From Linnemannia hyalina (taxonomy: Eukaryota > Mortierellomycota > Mortierellomycetes > Mortierellales > Mortierellaceae), in NCBI GenBank assembly GCA_019671135.1, contig JAHRHY010000011.1, positions 620,001 to 684,000 of the forward strand: a stretch of 64,000 nt of DNA, read 5' to 3'. The translations under genes were made by a program, and so were the position numbers. Under the pieces are notes generated by a model. The model worked only from the letters and a program-made list of their open reading frames with translations, was not told where the DNA came from and searched no databases. This document shows, one piece after another, positions 11,902 to 22,539 of this stretch. Within the stretch, counting starts at the first letter, position 1; the number at the start of each line of letters is the position of its first letter.

Positions 11902-14900
11902 TTATGACGCTGAGAGTGCGAGTTCGAGGTTCTGGACGCTGGAGTGGATTCGCTATGAAATATAGAATGAAAAGAACCTGCATAAGTAAATGAGCCATAT
12001 ACACAGAGCATACGAGAGAACAAGGAGAAGAAGGGCAAAAACTTACGACAAGACGTTGCTCCTGATGAAGGTCCTGTCCTGCAAATTCAATAATCTTGCT
12101 CAGAAGACGCACCACAAACTGCACATAGATCAACCCGATACCGCCTGTTCCAGACGCCATGGCTCCACCGCCTGCAAAAGTTGTCAATGACGTGATGGCT
12201 GCAGCTGCTCGCGCTGACGAGCTCATAGAAGAGAATAATGGAGCTGGCCCTTGCGACAATGCAGAAGTACCACTCGACGCGGACGAAGCACCAGGGCTCG
12301 GACTTGCCCTTGACGTCCCAAAAGCCGGGGAAAAGTTGGATCCGAAGCCAAAGCCGCCCGACATCCCCGAAGGCAGCGTTGGTGTCGGGATTGCCAGGGA
12401 TGGACTGAACGCTGTCGGAGCGTGTCCACTTCCCAGCGTCTCCGCCATGGATTCACAGAGATCAAGACCAGTCTCGACCAGTACTGCCGCGAGAGACTCC
12501 TTGGCTGCCCACCGCTGAAGTGATAATGGGTCTATAGGCATTCGCTGTAGTTGGTGAAGGCCGCCTCGGGGAGGACGTTGGTGAGACGCCGGCTGATGAG
12601 GTTGATGGTATTGGTCAAAATGCTGATCGAAGGGGTGTGAGGTTGTCGACGTCGGAGCTCCAATATCCATGGAATCATCCTGATCACTCGAAGCTGCGCT
12701 GGCGCCATGAAAAACGCTCGAATCGTCATCGTCAAACATCTCTCCCTCGATCCCGAGGCCTTCTCCTCGATTCTGTTCCTCCTCCCTCATCTCCATGACA
12801 CATTGCAACAGCCGACTGAAATTCTCAAAGAGCTCCATCGTCTTCAAGAATACACCTCGGCTCACTCCTGAAGGATGGTGCTGCCTCTGAACGTCTGCCA
12901 AGTCCGTGCTTTGTTGCATGCTTGGAAATAGGTGTCCTAAACCTGCAAGTCTCTTGGCTGAAGCTGACGCGGATGACTTGCATGCCTTGAGAACAAGCTC
13001 TCTCCGTTTCGCAAGAGCATAGGAACAGTATTGGCTTGCTAGCTCCATCCAAGATGTCACTAGCATGGGACACTGCTTTCCTGCCAGTCCCAAACACGAC
13101 TCCGTCAACAATGCGCCCTGAATCACCAAGTCCATGACATCAGCCAACGGCCGACCCACCATAGCTATTCCGTCCTCGTCATCCATCATATCCATCCCCG
13201 GAGAATCCGTTGCCGATCGGTGCCCGCTAGTATTTTCCAGACTAAGGCTGACCTCTGCTCGGATCTTGACCGTCAGTGTCTTGGCCATGTTCAATATCCA
13301 GTCCTGTGTGCCTTGAATAAGGTCCTCCATGGGAGGCAACCCCAGAACTCGCCACTCCAGTCCATGATTCCTGAGGGTCTCTCCAAAGAGCGTCCGCTGA
13401 TAGTCGATCACCTCCTGGGACCTCGTCAGATCCTCCGCCAAGTCCTCTGGGTGCTGGAAACGACCAGAGAGTGTTTCTCGCATGCTCTCAACCACTTGGA
13501 CGTAATGCACGAACTTCTCGGCCGACCTCTCGTGCGTTGGCCACTCGGAGCATATCCTGTTGATTCCCATCTCGAACTCTGGTCCGCAGAGCCATTGAGC
13601 GTTCTCGAGAATGGCGTCGATCGTTCTCTGGATGGTGTTGTAGATTGAGAATTCCTGCTGTTGGCTGAATGAATGCCGTACTGCCTGCTGGAAAACGTCA
13701 CTAAAGGACATGAGGGCTTCCGCTAGCACGTGTGAGTGCTTCGCCAACTCTGCCTCGAATGCCTGACGGTCTTGGAACCCTCGCTTGGATGTCTGCTCCA
13801 TGATCCACTCATCCTTGTCCTTCATCTGTGCCGGCGCAGATTTTGTCGTAGAAACAATCCTGTGCATTAGGGCCAGTCGAGTAGCCATGGCGAGATGATG
13901 GTGTGCAGGGCCACGTAAAAGTTGCTGGTTTGACCGACTTTCGCGTCTCATCAGTAGTCCGCTAGCTCTTCCGGCTCGCCTGGGGTCAGGAAATATGTTA
14001 GATGAAGTAGTGTTCCGTGCGAATGACTCGTAAGCCATTCCTGCAAGGGATGATCCAGGAAAGGGGCTTGAAGCTGGTGAATTGGACGAGAATATGTCAT
14101 CTCCGTTCGGTTGAAAGAAGGGCCCGGGGCTGGGTGGGTGGCTGCTGACTGGCGTTGTTGAGTTGGAGCGATTTCTGACTGCCTTTCTGTACTTGCGCGG
14201 CTCCGATGGAGCAGCATCGGAAGAGATGCGTTGGTGGAATGGCTGCTGGTGTTGATATTGTTGCTGATATTGCGATTGCTGCAGTTGCGGTTGGTGACTG
14301 CCGTGACTGAGACCAGCATCAAATGATCCAGGGGTAGCTGGTTCTCCATTCTCTAGTTGAATTCGATGAAATCCGCGAGAGCCTTCAAGTCCTGTCTGGT
14401 TTGTCGGGGTGGCATAATGGCTGCTTTCTGCCGACGAGCTAACATGAAGACTGGATGCAAGTCGTGCTGTCAGATGGTCGGTGAGGCGTTGTGACTTTGT
14501 ATTTCGGTCTGAGGGTGGCAGGGGATCCTTTTTGCGTTTAAGGGGAGGTGAGAATGTAGGGTCGTGAGAGCTCGGTAATGTCGGCGTCAAAGGCGCGAGG
14601 TCTAGTTGTATACAGTCAATGCGAAGTGTATGAGTATCTCAGCTGCTACTTCAATTGCAGAATAATTCGCTGTTGTAAAAATGACTCTGTAGACTTACTT
14701 CTCCGCTTGGCGTCATGGCTATGGTGTTCGCGAGGCCAGAGTGGTTGGAGATCCTCGTCCAGCAGGATGCTCTCTAAAAATGATGATAAACATTAGCATG
14801 CGTGAAGCGGACGGAATAGACGTCATAATGGCACTCATTTTTGAATCCTTACCTATTGCGCTCAATAGTGTGTTGACGGCATTACTCCAGACCTTGTCAG

Positions 14901-14937
14901 ATCCAATGTCTCTGCTGCATTTTGCATACCCTTCCAT
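11902..14937 (-). CDS. Large protein of unknown function, disordered N-terminal part and helical core
   Basis: I do not recognise this protein with confidence. Proposed exons on the minus strand: 14937-14853, 14773-14699, 14601-12047, 11952-11902, giving 921 residues with consistent phases. After a short helical start (MEGYAKCSRDIGSDKVW) come about 200 disordered residues with a basic KRKK stretch and Gln-rich segments. Then follows a long helical region with phrases such as AFEAELAKHSHVLAEALMSF and HGLEWRVLGLPPMEDLI, and a second one around SWMELASQYCSYALAKRREL. No kinase or other catalytic motif is visible. The helical core is vaguely like the N-terminal region of SSK2/MEKK4-type kinases, but that is only an impression. 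The final intron (12046-11953) has no in-frame stop, so a longer, differently ending product reading to 11846 is possible. The frame is also open upstream of the chosen ATG, so the start is uncertain. Confidence 0.65.
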
Positions 14938-15100
14938 GATCCTGGTATGGTTGATAAGAGCCGCGCCTCGTATGTCAGATGGGGTAAAAAACTGCGCAAG
15001 GGCAATTGTCGCGACTTTTTTTTGCGTTATTGTGGTTGTTGTTGTGCTGTCGTTGCCGCCGGACGCTTTTCTTAGGAGGTGGTGTTATCGAGTAAGGCTA

Positions 15101-15409
15101 TTAAACGTTGAGCCGGTCAAAGTCCGCAGGATCTTCCCACCGTTGGTTGTTGTCGTCTCCGAAGTCGTCGTCGTCGTCGTCCCAGATCACTTCAAAGTCG
15201 AAATCGAAGAGGATAAAGGCGACGACAGCGATGAGGACGAGAGGTAGCGGACGGAAGAGACCCTTAGCGAAGGACTGATAGAGTGCCTGGTAGGTGAAGC
15301 GGACAGGCTCGACGGAGAAGACCTTGAATAGACCAAAGAAAGGTGTTGTGGTTGTTGTGGTTGTGGCCGATGAGACTTGTCCTGTTCCAAGACCAAGAAG
15401 ACCAAGCAT
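15101..15409 (-). CDS. Small acidic single-span membrane protein, hypothetical
   Basis: 102-residue single-exon reading frame. It has a hydrophobic N-terminus (MLGLLGLGTGQVSS), a run of seven Thr, then GLFKVFSVEPVRFTYQALYQSF. One membrane span follows at about 55-70 (PLPLVLIAVVAFILF), and then a very acidic tail with six consecutive Asp. It reads as a small organelle or ER membrane protein, but I know no matching family. It lies about 160 bases upstream of the next gene on the same strand and is divergent from the TCAIM-like gene. Codon use looks ordinary. It could alternatively be an upstream exon of a longer transcript. Confidence 0.5.
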   Translation of the reverse strand: MLGLLGLGTGQVSSATTTTTTTPFFGLFKVFSVEPVRFTYQALYQSFAKGLFRPLPLVLIAVVAFILFDFDFEVIWDDDDDDFGDDNNQRWEDPADFDRLNV

Positions 15410-15687
15410 TGCCTCTGTCTTGCTGTTAACGTTTTTTTTTTGTTTTCTTGTTTGGATGGGGTGTTGTTTCTGTGAGAAAGGAGGACTTTGTCTTAGAGTT
15501 GTGATGGTGGCAATGGAGAGAACAGAAAAAAAAAAGAAAAAAGCGAACAACGAACCTTGCTTTAAGGACAGTGCAGAGGAAATGAAAAAGCCTCACCATG
15601 ATGTTGCAGTCACATTTTCCGCGGATTTTTTATGTCCACTAAAGGCATTCATGTCGAATGACATGCCTGATCTGATCACGAACGGCC

Positions 15688-17085
15688 ATGAGGACAAACA
15701 TCGCCAAATCAGCAGTCAGCCTCAGACAAGACTACCTCCAACAGTACTTGAAGCAGTTCCTGCGCCGCGTTCACCCGGATCTGTTTCAACACCATCCCAA
15801 GGAACAACTCCAGAACGGCGCCTCCCTCCAAGAGCTCTTACCGATTGTTAGTCACGACAAGAACAAAAGCTCCTCTCTTCCACCAAACCATACCTCCTCG
15901 CCCATTGAGACTACCAAGAAACTCGCCTTTTATTACAGAACCAAGGATGCAGGACATAAGAACAACAGCAGCTCTGTGGGATCAACTGGAAGGTCGGAAG
16001 GATTGACGTTAGTGGAGCACACGTTGCCTCTGGCAATTGACCCGCGGATACCTACTTCGTCCACGACCGACTCTGGCTCCAGCTCAAAGCAGGATCTACT
16101 CGAACGCGAGGTCAAGTCATGGGAGATGGTACAGTCGTTTATGGATTTATGTCGAAAAGTGGGTGTACCTGTCAAGGCGCCCGACCAAATTGATATTTCC
16201 AGCCATCTTGAAGAGTCGATCGCAAATGCCAAGACTGTAAAGCGTGCCAACCAGCAAAGGCGCGCAGCTCCCCAAAAGCCAGTGTCAGAGGTCTTTCAAG
16301 AGGAACTTCAGAGTTCGTTTTCTGGATCTTCAGGACAAGTCGGATCTGCGCCCTTGTCATCGTCTTCATTGACAATCGGATCAGATATCCATGTCAAGTC
16401 AGGATCTTCACTCGACACTATCAGCGATTCGCATCTGGGCAAAATTGGCGGGACTGCACCCGCTTTGGATGCTCAATTGATGATCCAGTCGAACCCTCTG
16501 TTGTTCAAGAGTCCGGCGCTGTCGTCGGCAAAGTTGAGCAAGACCATCCGGACATGGATTCATTGGCATGACGAGGATCAATATTTGCACCAGGGCATCA
16601 ACAACTCTTCCTCTGCGTTTGAGGCAAGTGTACAAAAGCCTTTTCGACTGGGTGACTGGTGGAGAAAAGTGCCGATTATGGTTCTGAGTTCTAAGGAAGA
16701 ACGTACAGAGATGCTGAAAGCGGCGACGGCGGATCCTGCTGGCAAGGACGCGAACGGCCAGTCTGGCAAGGGCATGCTCATTGTGGATCAGGACATGTCC
16801 AAACAAGGTTAGTTCACACGACTTATGTTGCTATTGTCGTTCTATGTATGTTATGAAAACGACTTGTTCGTTCACGATTTCTGATGCGGTTGCCTACAAT
16901 TAGAAATCGCGGACTATTTGGACAAGAACTTGTACAGGATACAACAAGAGTACAAGGAGTTGGTGCAGGAGACGTCGCCTGCAGCAGAAAAGGCGAGTGT
17001 CTCGGCGGAGGCAGCGTCGTATGTCGAGCGAATGAGGACTTGTACACAATACAAGAACAACCGTCGGATGAATAAACGATGGTAG
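15688..17085 (+). CDS. TCAIM-like mitochondrial protein (DUF4460/DUF4461 type)
   Basis: Resembles the T-cell activation inhibitor, mitochondrial (TCAIM) family, matrix proteins of unclear biochemical role that also occur in fungi. Exons: 15688-16807 and 16904-17085; 433 residues. The donor is GTTAGT and the junction is phase 1. The opening segment has the J-domain-like helix characteristic of the family: DYLQQYLKQFLRRVHPDLFQ at about 15-34, followed by HHPKEQLQNGASLQELL. The Arg-rich start would suit mitochondrial import. The C-terminal half has KRANQQRRAAPQKPVSEVF, RTWIHWHDED and a helical end (DYLDKNLYRIQQEYKELVQE). Ser-rich linkers separate the parts. Family assignment is from the N-terminal motif and layout. 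Confidence 0.75.
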
Positions 17086-17829
17086 TGAATAATGAGAAGT
17101 GAAGGATTTCGTTCTGGAGGATCCTGGTGACACGATCAATGAAAAAAATGCCGGTTTCACAAAAAAAAACGAGAAAAAAGAAAATCTTTCAGACAGAACA
17201 CTTGACACCCCCTTTTGGCGAGAGACAAATAGGAAAGACTCTCGTTAGTTCCTGCTAGGGCCGGGAACGAGTGGGGATTTGCCTGGAGAAATGATCATAG
17301 TTACACATAATTACAAATGACACGAAGGCCATTCCGCATTCTACAATTTCTTTCTTGCAAGATAAAGCCGATATGAATTATTTGTTTTTTTTGGGTGCAT
17401 TGTTGACCACCCATGGCGTCCTCGTCTATTAGGATTGGAGGTACTGACAGCTACCGCTGGTGATCTAATCAAGACCCTACATTCCCTGTACCCCGCCACC
17501 CTTGCACCCACCCACCAAAGATCAAAAAAAGAGGATCAGAGACGAAACCATCAGTCCAGGGAGAACAGAAACCTTCTCCCTCTTCTTTTTCTTCTCTCTT
17601 GACCAAATCCCCGGTTTTTGATTCCTTCATTCTCACTCTCATTCCTATACTCGTTCTCATTCACTCAACTCGCTCTTCATTCATTCCACCCCACTTTACT
17701 CTTTTTTCCTCATTCACACTACTCGCATTGCTCCTTCTCTCTATCTTCTTCGAATATTCCCACACACCAACTACACAACGTCAACCAACACACACTCAAA
17801 ACACCTTTCCATAGCCGTTCTTGGTCTGA
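17086..17829. promoter_or_regulatory. Intergenic region and pyrimidine-rich leader before the P-type ATPase gene
   Basis: 744 bases. The last 300 are strongly CT-rich with CACA blocks close to the start codon, as at other genes in this window. No clear TATA box and no other gene. Confidence 0.5.
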
Positions 17830-20800
17830 ATGGCGCAAAACAACACCCCTCCCCAGGGAGAAGGGCAACCGTCCCACTACTTAACAGACCAACAACCCAT
17901 ATCACCCATGTCAGAGGAGGCACCACGGCACCTCTTATTCGCCTCGCCTGATCACAAAAGCAATCATCCCCTCGTCGATGTCCCTGACCATACTCCGACA
18001 AACCCTGAGGGTTACTCCATCTACTCCAATATCAAGGACGGAAAAGTAAGGTGCTTTACTTATCTCCAAAACGGATATATCGTCCATTCATCAACCGTGC
18101 TGACCGTTCTCTTTTACTTGTTCCTTTTCCCTATCGTAACCATGTCATCTTTTGCTCATCGGAGGCCAGTATAGAGCACCAGATCGAAATCAATGGCAAG
18201 TTGTTTGTTATTGAAAACTATAAATCGCTGACAGCAAAAAAAAAAAGGATGGGCGAAGCATGTACATGTGTCCCTGTATCCTAACGGCCTCTACTTTCAT
18301 TTTTCTATCCATTACTGTGCTATATACAGTCGTGGATCTGTTCGATGTGCAGAGCAACAAGGAAATCTCTCTCGAGGAGGTCATGGATGGATTGCGGTAT
18401 GTGATGGAGTATCGCATCAAAGGTGGCCGCTTCCCCAGTCTCGACTATGACATCATGAAGCGTCTTGCTGACGGCTTGCTTATGAACATGGGCAACTCTG
18501 GGAAGAAGAGTCGCTTCGGCGGTGGTGCCATCTTCACAGAGGAGGCAGATGTCGCCTTTCAACTCTTTGGAGAGTTCATGCTCGAAGGTACGTTATCGTT
18601 GCTGTGTATTTGAAGCCACTGACTGTGATCGCAGCGTACAATCTCTAACCATATATATATTCCTCGCTCTTCGTACAACAGTGCAGGAGTTCCGTCAGGC
18701 AGTGGGAGAAAAGTCAGTGTCGGATCTTCGTCATGCGCTCAAACTGGATGTTCGTTGCGGGTCTGGATCTACTGAGCAGGAGCAGCAAGCGGCCGTCGCC
18801 TTGATTGCCCTCTTGACCACCACTTACCCCCAGTTCGCCGACTGGAAAGAGTTGGTCAAGCCTGAAGGGCATGGAAACGTCCAAAAGTGTATGCAAGAGC
18901 ACGCTGAGTATGTTAGGGCTGAGGCCATGCCAGAAATCGGAGGAGTCATCCTCGCACCCCAAGGTAAGCAGCACGTTTGCATTGTTGGCCTACTTTCGCA
19001 CTTTGAGGTACCTATTCCTAATCACCGATAACATTCACCCTTTTTATTAGCACTTTGCTTTGATCGCAGGATAAAGCGTGTTCTGAAAATGTACAGGACG
19101 TCGCTGCAGTCAGGATTACCCTCAGAGGCCATCCCAGCATTGCAGGAGCACTATGGACGGAACGTTCTCCCAGAACCACCTCGTACGTCCGTCTTCAAGA
19201 TGCTCTGGACCCAATTTACTGACTTTATGATCCTGCTTCTCTTGGCGGTCGCAGTGCTGATGGCTGCTACTAAAGACTTTATTCCCATGGCGGTCCTGTT
19301 GATCGTCGTCGTCCTCAACGCTATTATCGGATTCACTCAAGAGTACAAGGCAGGAAAGGCTCTGGATGCACTAACCAAGCTGTCGGTTCCCAAGGCCCAG
19401 GTTCTTCGCGATGGTGTTACCTCCATGATCAACTCGGAAGAGCTGGTCCCCGGCGATATTGTAATCATGGAAGAGGGAGAGTCTGTCCCGGCTGATCTGC
19501 GTCTGGCGGAGGTTTCCCAGCTGGAGATCATCGAGTCCATCCTGACAGGAGAGTCTGTTGCTGTTGTCAAGGACCCGAAGGAGATCAGGACCCGGACTCG
19601 CAAGTTGCCGATCGGTGACTGCAAAGGAAATGCCTTCATGTCGACCGTGGTCGCCAAGGGTCGTGGTAAGGCTATCGTTGTCCGCACGGGCCGTCTTACA
19701 GAGATGGGTAAAATCAGTGCCGCCATTACCGGCCACACCAAAGTCCTGACCCCTGTCCAAAAGAAGCTCGCTCTTCTCGGCAAGCTGCTTGTCGTATTTG
19801 CTATTGTCCTCTGCGCTGTCATGGCTGGCATCAAGATTGCATACCACCACCCCACCGGAGAGAGTTTGAAGGTTGCATTGAGGTACAAACATCTTGTCAC
19901 TTTAGAACCTGCGAGATAACTGATGTATGGCGGCATGAACATGATAGTTGACATTGTATCCCTTCTCCTATCTATCATAGTTTGGCCGTGTCTGTCATTC
20001 CTGAGGGTTTGGTGGCGGTCGTGACAGTTACGATGGCCCTCGGAGTTCGTCGCATGGCGGCCAGAAAGGCGATTGTCCGGACTTTACCCGCTGTCGAGAC
20101 GCTGGGCAGTGTCACCTTTATCTGTTCGGACAAGACTGGTACGCTGACAGAGGGAAAGATGGGTGCTGCCGAACTCTGGACAAGCGATGGTGTGACCTAC
20201 GGATTCACCGAAAGTACTAGTTTGGACCCCAACAAAGGCCACGTGACTCTCATGGCCGGCTCCGGAGAGATGCCTCAAGTCCTTGGCAAGACCCTGGACC
20301 AGGTCCCCGCTCAGATGCTCATTTCACTCATGGTTTCGTCTCTGTGCAATAACTCTTCGGTGGTCCAGAAGGAGAATGACGAACAAGTAGAAATTGATAC
20401 CCCAGACAAGGACACGAATGTGGAACCCGCCGTAGGCGTGCCTGGTGCTGTCGAGTGGAAAGGAATTGGTGACCCAACTGAAGTCGCTTTGGTGGTTGCT
20501 GCTCAAAAGGCCGGCTTCCCTAAGACATTCTTCCATGATCTCGGGTACACTCGCATCTACGAGCAAGCTTTTGATAGTGAGCGCAAAGTCATGAGTGTCG
20601 CCTACAAGGCCCCCCTCGATACTGCTTCCCCCTCCGGTGAACACTACGAGTTTGTGCTGGCCAAGGGTGCCCCTGAGGAGATCTTGAACAGGTGTGTCGG
20701 ATACCTGCCAACCGTCGCACCCGACTCTCTTGCATCCCCCTTGGATCTCCTGAGGCCCAGCCAAGTCGAGCTGACCCAGACTGTTACCGAAGAATTCCAC

Positions 20801-22400
20801 GACCATGTCTCTGATGCGTCTGGTAGAATGGCTGATGGAGGCCTTCGCGTGCTTGGACTGGCTTACAAGAAGGTCTTAATCAACGGTGGTGGCGCTTTGG
20901 ATACTGGATTGGGCGATGGATTGGACAAGTTCGACAACTTGAAGGACAGGAAGGAGGCTGCACCCGAATCACATAAACCTACCGAAGTGGATCTCTTGAC
21001 CGCCGCGAACGTGAACGATGGCAATGACGATGACGACGAGGAGGACGTGCCCCCAGGATATGCCGAGAGTGACTTGATCTTCTTGGGACTCATTGGATTG
21101 ATCGACCCTGCTCGTGCAGGAGTCAAGGAGAGTGTCCGGATATGTAAGGAGGCTGGTATCACCGTGGTCATGATTACCGGAGACCACATCAAGACTGCAT
21201 CTGCGATCGCCAAGGAGTTGGGTATCCTGGAGGAAGGTGGACGTGCCATCAAGGGTGAGGAGCTGGATCTGTTGTCTGAGCAAGCCATTGCCGAGCTCAA
21301 GCCCTTCCCAAACGTCTTTGCCCGGGTCTCGCCAGACAACAAGCTGAAGCTCGTCACTGCTTTGCAGAGTCGTGGCGAATCCGTCGCCATGACAGGAGAC
21401 GGTGTCAACGGTACGTTGTTGTCTTTTGTTTATAGTTGGTGTTTTTCTTGCTGTCCCAAGTGAAGCCTGTCGTTCTGTAGCTAATTCATGCAATGTTGTG
21501 TGCGCTAATAGACGCCCCGGCTATCAAGGCTGCCAATGTCGGTGTGGCGATGGGCATTGCTGGCACGGATATTACCAAACAGGCAGCTGATATTGTGTTG
21601 GCCAACGACAATTTCAATACCATTGTCGAGGCTGTCGAGGAGGGTCGTCGAGTGTTTGACAACATTCTCAAGTTCATTGTTTATCTCCTCAGCTGTAACT
21701 GTGCCGAGATTTTCCTCTTCCTTCTCTGTGCCATCGTTAACGTCGAACTTCCGTTTACTGTCACCATGATCCTGTGGGCCAATATCATCGGTAAGTTCTT
21801 GCTCTACCATTCTTTGTGGTGATGAAGATTATCGGGATGGCTATGAGTACCGCTATTAATCATGACTTCTCTCTCTCTATGCCTTTGCATATCATATTAG
21901 CTGATGTGCCGCCTGCGATGGCATTAGGAGTCGAGCCTGCAGAGCCAGGTCTGATGAACCGCCACCCACGCTCCCCTAAGAAAGGTATCCTCACCTACAC
22001 ATCATTCGGAGTGATCATTTTCCAGTCCATGGCGATGACACTTCTTACCTTCGGAGTGTACATGTGGGCAGACAAGTCTGAGGGCCATCTCGACTATGCC
22101 CACGCCGAGGCATTCACCTTCCTGACGACCCTCCAGCTCCTCCAGGGATTCCTGTCAAGGACCATGCGGACGTCAGTGTTCAGAGTCAACTTCTTTGGCA
22201 ACCGGTGGATGATCTTTGGTGTCGTGCTGAGTTTTGTCCTGATGCTGATCGGTATCTATACACCCGGGTTTAATGGTATCTTAAACCTGGTTCCAGTGTA
22301 TGGTCGGACGTGGGCAAAGGTTATTGTTGGGTGTGTTATCATGGTGTTCTTGAGTGAGATGGAGAAGCTTGTCCTCCGACGAACTGGCTGGACCATGTAG
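17830..22400 (+). CDS. P-type cation ATPase (P2 type, ENA-like) with EF-hand-like N-terminal extension
   Basis: Membrane cation pump. Exons: 17830-18045, 18165-18195, 18330-18587, 18682-18963, 19051-19882, 19981-21410, 21512-21790, 21901-22400; about 1275 residues. The second exon ends at a GC donor; a GT donor at 18262 would also keep frame. Core motifs: TGES at 428-431, the M4 element VIPEGL at 545-550, DKTGTLTEGKM with phosphorylated Asp590, TGDGVNDAP at 1011-1019, and M6 with ADVPPAMALG at 1110-1119. The stretch after DKTGTLT (LDPNKGHV) resembles fungal ENA Na+/K+ exporters, while PEGL in M4 is more like Ca2+ or Na+/K+ pumps, so the ion is uncertain. Unusually, about 260 residues precede the pump core. 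They include an EF-hand-like loop at 88-99 (DVQSNKEISLEE). The extension joins the core in frame through acceptor 19051. Confidence 0.9.
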
Positions 22401-22415
22401 GGACTCACTGCTGTA

Positions 22416-22421
22416 AATAAA
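22416..22421 (+). terminator. AATAAA polyadenylation signal of the ATPase gene
   Basis: AATAAA lies 16 bases after the stop codon. The next gene on the same strand starts only 140 bases downstream of that stop, so 3' processing and the next promoter overlap closely. Confidence 0.6.
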
Positions 22422-22539
22422 AAAATGTTAAAATTGATACGCCACCATATTTTTTTTTAAGGAAAATGAAACTAATAAATAGCCATTGCTCTCTGCCAGG
22501 TTATACTCTTACTTCGCATACCACATCCACACACGAACC

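Noticed and set aside
19337..19978. 213-codon minus-strand frame inside the P-type ATPase
   Set aside because: It is antisense to conserved pump motifs and is a shadow of codon bias.
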